This document shows, piece after piece, positions 24,424 to 35,060 of a DNA stretch of 64,000 bases. Source of the DNA: Cryptomeria japonica (lineage: Eukaryota > Streptophyta > Pinopsida > Cupressales > Cupressaceae); assembly GCF_030272615.1 (NCBI RefSeq), contig NC_081414.1, positions 6,585,001-6,649,000 of the forward strand. The letters are read 5' to 3'. A program made the position numbers and the translations under genes. Position 1 is the first letter of the stretch, and every line of letters starts with the position of its first letter. Under the pieces are notes generated by a model that saw only the letters and a program-made list of their open reading frames with translations, searched no databases and was not told the DNA's origin.

Positions 24424-25780
24424 TGATGGTATGATGAAAGAATAAGTATCTGATAAAATACTGAGAGGGGGGGGGGGGTGAATCAGTATATTGAAAAACT
24501 AATACAAAGTTCCCAAACTCAAATTCAGTCAAACAAAGGAAACATATCTCAGTCAAGATCAATATTCATAAGAATACTTGACATCAACTCTCAATGCTTC
24601 TGCTTAACATGCCTTATCAGAAGTTAACCAAATCAATAAATAAGATCACAACCACAAGAGCATTAATCACCTGACACAAATGTTTATATGTGGAAAGCCC
24701 AAATAGGTAAAAACCATGGTGAGATGAGACTCACAAGGATAGCTATCTGAACTCTTCTGAAGTTCGCCCTGTTAGGATCCAAGCCTGTTAAACCTTTACA
24801 ATAAGTCTTGTTAAGAACTAATTTCGGTTAGGAATCACCCGGTTAAGGGATTTACAAATATGCCTTGATGAAAAGCACAATACCCTATTAGGAGTAACCT
24901 CGCTGGAGGATTTAAGAATCCAAACTAATGGACCACCTTGTTAGAGTATTTAATGAGTAACCAAGCTTGTTAGAGCTTACCCGGTTAATGGATTTCACTT
25001 CTACTGTAATTGTTAGAAAAAAACATGTTTTCTTGTTCTGTCTGAGTAGCACTACATTTGCTTGATCAGATCCTTCTAAGCTTAAATATACCTTCACTCA
25101 AAGTGTAGATCCATCCACTAGTTAGGCAACTACACACTCAACAGGTTTATATTAATCTTTCCAACAAACTTTACAAACAACTTCATCGACCTTAAATACA
25201 AATCAATTAGGTCGATAACACAAAAAAAACCTAATTTCTCATCATCGATATTACAAACAAGTCAATACAATCTTGACTGTTAGAAATCATGACAATCTCT
25301 TCACATTCTTCAAGAAAATTCCAACCGCTCCATGGTCACCGCTTTATCGGACTTTGTAACTCATCACGCATTGTGCATTAGATGCAATCCACTTTGCTCC
25401 TTCCCTAGACAAAAAACAAACGCGCCAAAACAATTTGAACATATCCTCATACAATGAGCACACATGTTTCTATCATTATCACTTATTAGATAATAAACCA
25501 TCAAACTTGATCGGTTAGGGTTTAACAATTGATAGGGTTTACCGGTTACATTACATAGAAGGGTTTAACCCTTTACACCGGTTCACCAGTTCAACTCATA
25601 AACTTTACATACCGGTTTACAACATCTTCCACAAAGCTCTTCTTATCGATTACTAGCCAATATCAAAAACAACAATATCAGCAATAACATGAATACCATT
25701 ATCGGTTCAATTGACATTAATGACAACATATCATTAATGAAATCTCTATGCAAAATGCCAACAATCTCAAAATGCCAACA
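24424..25780 (-). repeat. 5' LTR of copia S
   Basis: Collinear with 18468-19916 but about 90 bp shorter because of small deletions, for example around 24590 and in the first quarter. It has the same oligo-G, GGAAAACCC-type and inverted-repeat-ladder features. Confidence 0.92.
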
Positions 25781-25785
25781 GACTA

Positions 25786-26122
25786 ATCTTCCTCATTTTT
25801 CATCTAAGTTAGTAACAACATTAAAATCTCTATCCATAATCTAAGGGAGAAAAGGATCCAGGGACCAAACCAAATTGATGTGAGACCAAAGACGAGACTT
25901 ACCTGGGAGATTGGTGGGAGCATAAATATTAGAGAAAAGGCATCTTTCTCCAGTCTCAAAGCTAGAAGCAACCATAGAAATGGAAGAACGGCTGGAAAAC
26001 CACCACAAGGGAGTAACCTTCCTTGGGTTCCAGAAGCACGCAACCTCCCCTGAACTACCATGAGAACCAACTCCTTACCAATGGCCATGGGGATAGACAT
26101 GAGGAGCACAGTTGGATAAACC
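25786..26122 (-). pseudogene. LINE ORF2: middle of the AP endonuclease domain
   Basis: Minus-strand EEP endonuclease text: GTQGRLLP in one frame shifting to VTPLWWFSSRSSISMVASS, SNIYAPTNLPGKSRLW (the IYAP motif) and DRDFN-like DYG-W-F before the S insertion. It joins 18462 in frame. The N-terminal catalytic region is missing, so the LINE copy is 5'-truncated here. Confidence 0.85.
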
Positions 26123-26283
26123 ATTTATTGACAAATTAATTATTGGAATAGAGTGATAAAATTAATTAAATTTGGTTTAATTAATTTTAAGAAGAATAAG
26201 GATAAACATAATTAAATAAATCAATTATGTAAGAAGGCTTAAATTAATTAAATATTTAATTTAATTAATTTTAGACTTCTACA

Positions 26284-27279
26284 TTTTGCCTCTCTTTTAA
26301 ATAGTGACAAAATTGGTGGTGGGTAAAAGACAGAGAAAAGATGCACGTGAAGACACGGTTGGTGTATGCCCCCTCGAGAATTTAATCAGAAAATTCTTGA
26401 AAAAAGAAGAAAATGATAGGAAAGATGAAAAATGAAGAGAGAAGAAAAAGGCAATAAATTTTTTGGAGGAAAAAAGAGAAAGGACAGAGAGAAGGTGATA
26501 AGAGGGCGAAAGAAGGGCCTATATAAGCCACATAGGGCCCAAGGAGGGTTCATTGTCACACATATAGTTCATGGAGCCCATAGAGAGCAGAGAAAAGGAG
26601 AGTGATGGTATACATCCCACATCATGAGCACCACGCCGAGATGGTTCATCGCTTCCAAAGAATACCCAATTATGACCCACCGGTATGTACCCTAACCTTA
26701 GTTCAATGATTTAGTAGATTAGCTTGGATCATAAATTGGGGAAACTCTATCATGATATGCATATGTGTGTTTACTGAGGTTAAAATAACCTTGGATTTGG
26801 CATTATGCTCTTGCATATTTGGGCATGGAAGCATATAGCAGTGACACAACTATTGGGGGTGTAGGCACATAGGCCGAGACACCCCTATGTCAACAGGTAT
26901 AGTGGGCTTCTTCATTACACCTATGTTGGATTCATCTGGTTTTAGAGGCACATTTTTGACAAGATGATGGATTTCTAATGGTGGCCTTTCAGAGATTGTG
27001 AGCGATGGGCTCACAACATTTTTCTTGCTTGGTTTAAGAGTTAGTGCTTGTTGTTCGGGAGGACTATTCATGTCATTGATCAGTATTTACCACATAGGGT
27101 CATTTGACAATTTGGGGAGTGAGAAGATATAATGGGTGAGGAGAGTATTCATCCATAGATTGCCAGAGAGATTGCCACCTGCAGGATACCATTGGGCCAT
27201 TTGCAGTTCATCTGAGTTGGACAAGGGCAGAGACAATCATCTAGCAGGAGAGGTTAGATATCATAGATTCAGGATGTAC
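26284..27279. other. P-internal or flanking DNA with a promoter-like segment
   Basis: Directly after LTR P lies a purine-rich stretch (26310-26510). A plus-strand CCTATATAAGCC (26518-26529) looks like a TATA box. About 80 bp on, a short open stretch begins MVYIPHHEHHAEMVHRF (26608 onward) and meets a possible splice donor CGGTATGT at 26681. From 26830 on the DNA is G-rich with no clean ORF on either strand. Whether this is the 5' end of the decayed gene that follows is an inference. Confidence 0.4.
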
Positions 27280-28110
27280 AGAGGCCTATGCCACATGGTG
27301 GGAGGCCCATAGTCCTATTTGTCTCACTGTGTCAAGGATTTTAGAGTTAAATGAGATAGCGCCATTGGTTGACAAGGTGGTTGGGGGAGAGGAGGATGCA
27401 GTTGGAGAGGGAGGAGTTGCAAGAGGGGCTAGGGTTAGGTGACAAATTCCCAAGAGAGGAGGGAGGGGACAGGTGCAAGCACCTTTACAGGTATGGGTAC
27501 CGATGGAGGAGGCATGGCTAGCCCCACGGGTTGAGGGGCAACCATTAGTATAGGTACATGCAGAGCTGATGGATGTATAGGTGGAGGGGGTAAAGACATA
27601 GGGACAAACCTCACAGGCCATTTTGGATCAGGCCATTTTAGAGAGAGATACAAAGAGGGATCAGGCATAGAGTGTACATGACCAGCTGGTTGCAGAGAGG
27701 TAGAGGGTAGAGAAGGAGAAGGTTAGAGAAAATATCTTGTAGATAGAGCTGGATAGGGTGAGAGAAGAGGGGGAGGCTCAGAGGAGAGATTTTGAGGCTA
27801 CAATATCTGAGTGGGATAGCTACTAGACAGAGGAAGAGACTACCTTCGAGATGCTAGAGTCAGTGAGGGGTGGGGGAGTGATGAAGGAGATGAGGAGGAT
27901 GGATGAGGAAATGGAGCAAATGGACAATGATTTATAGGCACTGAGGGCCCGGGTGACTAGAGTAGAGGTAAATGTGACTCGACTGCAGGGGGAGAGGGAC
28001 ATGACTCACCAAGCCATTGATCCAAGATAGATGATGATTCTTTTTACAGAGTCCATGGATGCCCACAAAGCATTAGACAGACCTTTGATGGAGGCTCAGT
28101 ACTACTAAAG
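27280..28110 (+). pseudogene. Decayed orphan ORF with coiled coil, unknown function
   Basis: A plus-strand frame can be followed through several TAG/TGA stops. Around 27295-27370 it reads WWEAHSPICLTVSRILELNE, then a G/V-rich stretch, then a heptad-rich charged region (ELDRVREEGEAQRRDFEA, MKEMRRMDEEMEQMDNDL, VTRLQGERDM) at 27720-28010, ending near 28110. I do not recognise a Pfam family. It has the look of the orphan genes carried by non-autonomous plant retroelements. The opposite-strand proline-rich ORFs at 27286-27668 are shadows of this G-rich DNA. Confidence 0.5.
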
Positions 28111-28829
28111 CTTATATGAGGGTGCGGTAGCAGCTCATGTATATATATGAGTCATGATTTTTTGCGGTGATGCATATGTGTAGTTTATTATGGATTGTTG
28201 ATTTCTATATGATCATTTATGATGGATGATTTGAGATGATTGATTTATGCTTATGATGATGCATGATGATGATTACCTGACATGTTTGTGATGTAGGATG
28301 GATGGATATCTATATTTGATATAGGCACATGTTTGTTGGTTTTGTTTCTATAATGCTTATATGTTATGTGACTAATGTATTGTGGATGCAAGATGGATGC
28401 ATGATATATATGTGATGTGTGTGATTTGCTATATGCGATGATTTTGTCTAACCTATGATGTATGCAGGGTGAGATTTGGATGATTATGATAAGATCTATA
28501 TGAGATGTATGTGATTATGACTTGAGATATATACTTAATGAATGATATTACATGATGTGTAATTATGATATGTAAAAATGAGATGGCTATATGAAAGTGT
28601 ATGTAACATGTATAATGATATGGAAGAATGAGATTATTATATATCCTCAATGAAATGAGATATAATGAATGAAGTGCAAAAATAACTAATGATTCTAAAA
28701 ATGAACGTAATGCACATATGATATCTAAAGCAAATATAAGATGCAACTAAATAGGAATGTACATCTAGAATTATAAAATGAAACATGACAAATGCAACTA
28801 AATGATCATGAACATGATAAAAATGATAT
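28111..28829. repeat. Simple-sequence-like ATG/TGAT-rich stretch
   Basis: About 700 bp dominated by ATGAT, ATGTATG and TATATG words with no strict unit, for example GATGATGCATGATGATGATT near 28260. No gene is visible. The ORF on the other strand is a by-product of the TCAT/ATCA composition. Confidence 0.6.
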
Positions 28830-29006
28830 TGTTGGCATTGAGGTTGTCATTGATGTCAACATGTGCATGTGTGTGGATTGATTTGATGAAGTTATAGGTT
28901 GTAGGTTGCATACAATATGATTGATGTCAACCGTTGAGGAGTTTCAGTGTATAGGCATGCAGATCATGTCAGTACTAGAGAAAATGCATCATGATATGTG
29001 CTTCAC

Positions 29007-30194
29007 TGTTTGAATCAAGGATCACTGAGAGGGGGGATGAATAAGTGATCTACCGATTATTAAATTTTCTAACTTAAACTCAAACCACCAGAAGCATATG
29101 CAAGATTGTAAAATGTAGAAACACAAGATAATCAACCACAAAATCATAACACCAATTTTTTTACATGGAAACCCAAATGGGAAAAACCACGGTGGGATTT
29201 GAACCCACAATATTATTCCACTATGGCCAGTAGAAAAACAATATTACATAATGAGAATGCACTTTCATTTAGGCATACTGCCTAGAGCTCACTGCTCAAG
29301 TACAAAGGGCTACAACCTGGAGGAAGGCTCACTGCCTTACAATTGATTATGAACTAATTACAAAAAGTAGTGAACTGGTAAATTACATTTTTATATGCCA
29401 AAAATTAGTTTTGGTTGAGTGAAAAATGACCCACTGTAACTGATCTACTTGTCTGCTCTATTATGCTCTACAATTGCTCACTGGATCAACCAAATTCAAA
29501 ATGCACACGTAAAACTGTGCTCAATCGCTCCAAAATAGTATACCACATCACACCACACACTTAATGAATAATCCAAATTGGTCTTATATATATATCTAGA
29601 TCAACAAGATTAATCTCCCACAGGTTGGCTTGCAAAAGTTGCATAACACACAACATGAAACGTGTAGTTGCAAGTTGACTTCAATCTTTTCACAAAATTT
29701 GTACCGAACCCACAACATATTATCACACACATCCTATAGGTCTCACATAACTCCCAAACATGATTCCAACCACTAGAATTAACTTAAACAATCCAGACAC
29801 ACACCACATCATCAAACATGAATAATACTCTACTTTGCTACTCTACCAGATACCAGATCTTTAAATAAGTAACAAAATCAATATCAGAGGGTAGATTTGC
29901 ATGATAACAGGCTTCTGATACTTAATAAATCAACCCTGATCACAAAAACCAAAATCTGCTTCATCGAAAAAGAAAAGTGCTCTCAAACCTGTACATTGAG
30001 CTTCATCGAGGAAATTGATCAGAAAAGACATACTCTAGATTACGGTTAACCAAAACTTCATATCAGATCAAATAAATAGGTTGAGTTGCCATCAATGAGA
30101 ACTCTTAAGCATTTGCAACCATTAGAGACTGCTAATCTTCACCGGAGCATCACTAGAACATCAAATGTCACCAGAACATAAAATTGTGCTAACA
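29007..30194 (-). repeat. 3' LTR of element Y (inner edge approximate)
   Basis: Starts TGTTTGAATCAAGG and matches 47589 onward (actgagagggggg, acatggaaaccc, gggaaaaaccacggtggga, tctagatcaacaagattaat). Near the inner edge it has about 30 bp more than the other LTR before TGCTAACA. The PPT is not adjacent but lies about 85 bp further in. Confidence 0.8.
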
Positions 30195-30358
30195 CCAAAA
30201 ATATAAATTTTGTACATTCAATCTACACTAACTCCCCTTGAATAGATTATCCAGTTTTCACTACTCTCTCTCTCTCTCTCCCCCTTTGACATCAATGGAA
30301 AAGGGTGAGGATCCACCAACACATATGAGCAAAAGAATGAATGAATGAATGTGCTTAT
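30195..30358 (-). promoter_or_regulatory. PPT region of element Y with a CT run
   Basis: A CT microsatellite (30264-30281) adjoins CCCCCTTTGACATC, which on the minus strand is a polypurine tract CAAAGGGGGAGAGAGA. It is displaced from the LTR by about 85 bp. It resembles the inner PPT copy of R, S and T rather than the terminal one. Confidence 0.6.
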
Positions 30359-32672
30359 TCACATAAACTTAAAGATGTCTGAGTAAGTCACCTTTAAGGA
30401 CTTCAAATACTCATTCCATCCTCTCAGGAAATAATCAAAGACATTTATTAAAGCACTATACATAAATGCATGAATCTCAAGACTGGGAAAGTTAGATGGA
30501 ATAGGTTTGGCTAAGGCACTTATTGCATCTCGCTGTGCTCCCAGCAAGGTATCCATCCAGGGAGTTATCAAACTCCTCAGCTCACCAACTCTGCCCATAA
30601 TTCTATCCTTGTCTTGATTCAAACCATTTATTTTAGCAGTGTAATCCAAAATTTGTGCTTCAAGGGTACTTGGAAAAATTGATTGAGGTGCAACGGATTG
30701 TCCTGTACTGACTAGCTTACCCTCAAGTTCTCTTATTTTCTGATCGATGTTTGTAGTGAATTTGGGCAAAAATAGACATGATTTGAAGATTTTTCCACCC
30801 TTATCCAAGACCTCTTCTACACTCTTCATAGCAGTTCCCAGGCTTGCTCTATCTCTCTCTCCACATCTTTTAAATTCTTCTGCAATCTCATCTCATTAAA
30901 CCTTTTTTGTACAATTTCATCCACAACCTTTCTTAATGACACAAAATTGGTATTAATAAAATTTAATAAATTATTAAGCTTTTCAGATGGAGCACCAGAA
31001 TCCTGATCAAAATTGGGTAAGAATTTCTCCAAAACCTTAGTTGCAAGAGTAATAACTTCCTTTTCTTCTGTTTGAGATTTCAACATATCTTCGCTTGCCT
31101 TAATTTCAGCTTGGGTGGCAAGTCTCAATGGTTGAAGAGGAGAAAGTGTGCTCAAGTCCACCAGACCATGGTGAAAGTCATCCTCAATAACAATCTTCTT
31201 ACCTTTGTCAGAGACATTGGCCGCAATCATGTATACATGATGTTCCTTTGAAGGTTCATCACTCTACTCCTTCTCTGCCTTTGCCATTTCATCCTGTTCA
31301 CCTTTGGCAATCTCCTCTACTATCATTTCTACAATTACCTCAATCTTAGGAGGCTTCTGAGTAGCTTTCAACTAGAAACATTTTCAGTGGGTGCATCTTA
31401 TACTTCTTCTTGGTCAACCTTCTCAACATATGGTCGATTCAATTGACCACCAGAGACCTCTGCATGTACTTCTAGAATGGAAGTGATTTAGAAATGTCTT
31501 ATGTTGGGTGGGTTCTAACCTGAGATTTATTTACCTCATATTTCTACTCAAGCAAAAATTGTTTCATGATCTACTCAGTCTCATTTGCAACTTCATAAAT
31601 TTTACTGAGCATTATTTGGTTTACCCTTTTCTTACTCCTAAACTTCTCTTTGGCCAACTTAAGTAAATTACTGATTTCTTCTCTAGAAATATCCGGACAA
31701 CAATTAACCAAAACATACTCCTGCATTTCCTTATCTTTCCAGCAGGCAACATTCCTTTGAATATCCAAAATATCATACAATTATTTTGGTAACTTAGATG
31801 ATAATTCAATTAAGGCTTTACTAAAGTTATTCATATAATGAACAATTGCTTCCTCTAACTCTCTCCTCTCATTATCATCCCCATTTTCATAATATAAAGA
31901 AAGATTATTTAGGTTACCATCCTTAAAGATTTCATCCTTTATTTCTTCTAGAGACTTAGGAGGAATAATCGTAACATTACTAGATTCCAGGGCTTCATCA
32001 ATCTCATATTTTTTCTTTTTGCTCCCTCTAGACCTTCCGGATGGCTCACCTTGGGTCTTTGACTTCTTTGAAGGTGGAGCATCACCAGATGGCTTCCGGA
32101 CTACACGAGCATAGGTTGCAGTCTTTTTAATCTCTCAGACTCCTTCATCCGACTTAGTCTCTTACTCCACAACATGCTTCCTAGAAGACTTCTCCTTTTT
32201 CCTTTTATCCACTCTACTGATAGATATTGATGGATTGGGATTTGGGGGAGGTACATGTTTCTTCGAACTAGAGATAGGTGCAAACTTACTAGGTTGAGGC
32301 TGCCTAGCATATGAGGGTGCTGGTTTAAATTGCGGCTTGATCACATCCTATTCTCTTAGAATATTTTGATCTCTAGCCCTCTCCACGACTTCCTTAGTCA
32401 GCCCCATATTTTTTGCCACTGCCTCTACTTCCTTCTAAATCTTCCTCTTTCAGGTTGGTTTAGAGAACTTTTGATGTAGGCTTAAGTCCTTCTCCTTGAA
32501 ATTACCAAATCTCTCTTCTTTTCCATCAACTGGTTGGCTCAGCAAATGTTGAGCATAGACATCAAGGGTGACTGCATCAACTTCATATCCCATCGGAAGA
32601 ATCCATACTATCCTTGGCTTAATGAATTCCATTAAATATTGATCTTTATCAACCCCGAAGAAATGGTTTGCT

Positions 32673-34120
32673 TGTTGGCATTTGCATGAAGATTGCATTA
32701 ATGATATGTTATCTTATCATTGATGTCAATTGAACTGGCAATGGTATTTATGATATTGCTGATATTGTTATTATTGATATTGTCTTGTAACCGGTAGGAA
32801 GAGCTTTGAGGAAGATGTTGTAAACCGGTATATAAGTATGTGAGTTGAACCAGTAACCAGTGTATAAGGTTAAACCCTTTCTATGTTATGTAACCGGTAA
32901 ACCCTACCAGTTGTTTTTGTTAAACCCTAACCGATTAAGTTTGCTGATATGGTTATGTTGGTTTATTATCTGTTGAGCAGTAATGATAGTGACATGTGTG
33001 GTCATTGTATGAAGATAAGTTCATATTGTTTTGGCGCATTTGTTTGATTGTCTAGGGAATGAGAAAAGTGGATTGCATCTAATACAAAGCATGTGATGAG
33101 TTTCAAGTCTGATGAAGTGGTGATCATGGGGCGGCTGGAATTTTCTTGAAGAATGTGTATAGATTGCTATGTAAATCCAACAGTCACACTTGAACCAATT
33201 TGTTTGTAATCTCTATGAGAGAATTAGGTTTTTGTCATGTTACCGACCTAATTGATTTGTATTTAAGGTCGGTGAAGTTGTTTTGTAAAATGTGTTGGCA
33301 GGTGTTGGCAAAAATCAGTTGAGTGTGTGGTTGCCTAACCAGAGAATGGATCTGCAGGTTGTGTAAAGGCAGATTGAAGCTTAAAAGGATCTGATCAAGC
33401 AAATGTAGTGCTATTTAGACAGATCAAGAAAAACCTGTTGTCTTCTAACAATTACAGCAGAATTGAAATCCCCTAACCGGGTAAGCTATAACAAGCTTGG
33501 TTACTTAAATCCTCTAACAAGGTGGTCCATTAGCTCGGATTCTCAAATCCTCTACCGAGGTTACTCCTAACAGGGTATTTGCTTTTTATCAAGGCATTTG
33601 TAAATCCCTTAACCGGGTGATTCTTAATAGGATCAGTTCTTAACAGGACTTATTGTAAAAGCTTTAACAAGCTTGGCTCCTAACAGGGCAAACTTTAGAA
33701 GAGTTTAGATAGGTATCTTGTGTCTCATCTCACTATGGTTTTTACCTATTTGGGTTTTCCATGTATAACCATTTGTGTCATGTGGTGAATGTTTTTGTGG
33801 TTATGATCTTATTTGTTGATTTGATTAACTTCTGATAAGGCGTGATAACTGTAAGCATTGAAAGATGGAGTGTGTTGATATATGATTAAGCATTTGGATG
33901 TTTACAAGATTAAAGTTGTTTACAGTTAAGTTTCTATAATAGTTAACTGATTGATATTGAGTATTCTTATGAGTATTGATCTTGACAGTGATATTTTATT
34001 GATAAGTTTACTTTGTGAGATTAAGTTTGAGTTTGGGAAGTTTGTATCAGTTTTTCAGTTTACTAATTAACCCCCCCTCTTAGTAATCTACCGGATACTT
34101 ATTCTTTCATCATACCATCA
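32673..34120 (+). repeat. 5' LTR of copia T
   Basis: TGTTGGCATTTGCATGAAG ... CATACCATCA. It has a TATTTAAGG TATA-like box (33259-33267), the TAAC inverted-repeat ladder (33468-33690), the GGTTTTTACC...GGGTTTTCCATG motif (33738-33766) and ACCCCCCCTCTTAG (34070-34083). Confidence 0.93.
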
Positions 34121-34134
34121 ATTGGTATCAGAGA
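34121..34134 (+). promoter_or_regulatory. Primer binding site of copia T (iMet tRNA)
   Basis: ATTGGTATCAGAGA directly follows the 5' LTR end. Confidence 0.88.
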
Positions 34135-34191
34135 ATCTCAGGTCCTCTTAAATCTAAAGCCTAACAGATTGAGGAAAAGATCTTGTAGATC

Positions 34192-35060
34192 ATGATGAAG
34201 AAGGAATGTATGTAGTTCAATAAAGATAAGTATAGGATATGGAGCTACAAAATGATGATTTACATCAAGAGTCTGGGAATTTAGTATTGGGATCATGTAG
34301 AAACTTAGTATGTTACACCTACTGGAACTCTAACTGATGATCAGAATAAAGAACAAGAAGAAAATCATCAAGCATTGGAGGCTATTATCAATTCCCTATC
34401 TGATGCTGAATATGTAGATGTTCATGGTCTTGAAACTGCATATGAAGTATGGAAAAAACTTGAATGGATTTATAGTGGTGATGAACATGTTAAGATTGCT
34501 AAAGAGGAGAGCCTAAGAGGAAATTTTTATGACATGAGAATATCCGAAGGTGAGAATATCCAGCACTATGGCCAAAGGATAAAAGAGATAGTTGGTGAAA
34601 TAAAGAGTGCATGAGGGAAAGTGGAAGATGCCACAGTGATCAGCAAGGTACTGAGAACCCTGCTATAGGTCTATGCTATCCGAGTTGCAGCTATTCAGGA
34701 GCTGAAGTCCATTGAAAAAACTAAGGTAACTCTTGACTCTATCATTGGAAAACTTACTGCTTTTGAATTAAACGACTATGATGGTAGTGTATAGAAATCA
34801 TAATTTGCATTCAGAGATTCTATCTCTAACCAATCTGTTTGAAAAAGTAGAGATACTTGTCATGGATATGAACCTAGATCCAACAGAGATGCTGATGATG
34901 AAGACAACCTAGTGGAACTTGAAGCATTGTTGGCAAAATGACTGCCTAGAGGCATTGGGAAATACATAGGTAAACTACCTTTAAAATGTTTTGCATGCAA
35001 CAAGATTGGTCATATAGAAGCTAATTGTCCTAATGGTGAAAATGAACACAAGAGAGAATG
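34192..35060 (+). pseudogene. Copia T Gag remnant
   Basis: Starts at ATG 34192 (MMKKECM) and follows the S Gag: ALEAIINSLSDAEYVDVHG, AYEVWKKLEWIYSGDEH, QHYGQRIKEIVGEIKSA, then decayed text and a zinc knuckle CFACNKIGHIEANC at 34999-35040. Stops include TAG near 34205, TGA near 34612 and TAG near 34666. It is cut by the internal deletion at about 35060. Confidence 0.88.

Larger units (their letters stand above)
18468..25780 (-). mobile_element. Ty1/copia element S, full length but decayed
   Basis: Minus orientation, LTRs 18468-19916 and 24424-25780, TSD GACTA (18463-18467 and 25781-25785). Removing it restores the LINE endonuclease frame (GRLVKMDPSS). All copia domains are present in order: gag, protease, integrase, reverse transcriptase, RNase H. 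Stops and shifts break the polyprotein at many points. Element T has closely matching coding sequence and LTRs, so S and T are one family. As the most complete copy of that family it is the best local model for a once autonomous partner. Confidence 0.93.
14524..26122 (-). mobile_element. 5'-truncated LINE (L1-type), split by copia S
   Basis: A minus-strand LINE flanked by a perfect 12-bp duplication ATTTATTGACAA (14512-14523 and 26123-26134), typical of target-primed insertion. The 3' end has a short A-rich tail (T7 then A8 on the plus strand at 14524-14538). Coding order on the minus strand is endonuclease, reverse transcriptase, zinc-binding domain, RNase H. The 5' end starts inside the endonuclease domain, so ORF1 and the endonuclease N-terminus were never copied or were lost. 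Copia S is inserted in the endonuclease region. Confidence 0.9.
13527..26283 (-). mobile_element. LTR P (probably 3' LTR of a gypsy-type element), split by a LINE
   Basis: Two blocks, 13527-14511 and 26135-26283, form one LTR on the minus strand, separated by the LINE at 14524-26122. On the minus strand it starts at 26283 with TGTAGAAGTC, much like the solo LTR at 924 (TGTAGACGT), and is also rich in TTAATTAAAT. A TATA box CTATAAATT lies at 13816-13824. A purine tract AAAAGAGAGGCAAAA lies directly upstream (plus 26284-26299), which fits a PPT and hence a 3' LTR. The inner end at 13527 is where copia Q coding stops and TGCAAATAAAAC begins; it is tentative, since no TSD could be matched. Confidence 0.6.

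Noticed and set aside
27286-27668. Proline-rich minus-strand ORFs opposite the G-rich segment
   Set aside because: They are shadows of the decayed plus-strand frame; low complexity and no domain.
28453-28746. A 97-codon minus-strand ORF rich in Ile, His and Tyr
   Set aside because: Product of ATGAT/TATG simple-sequence composition.
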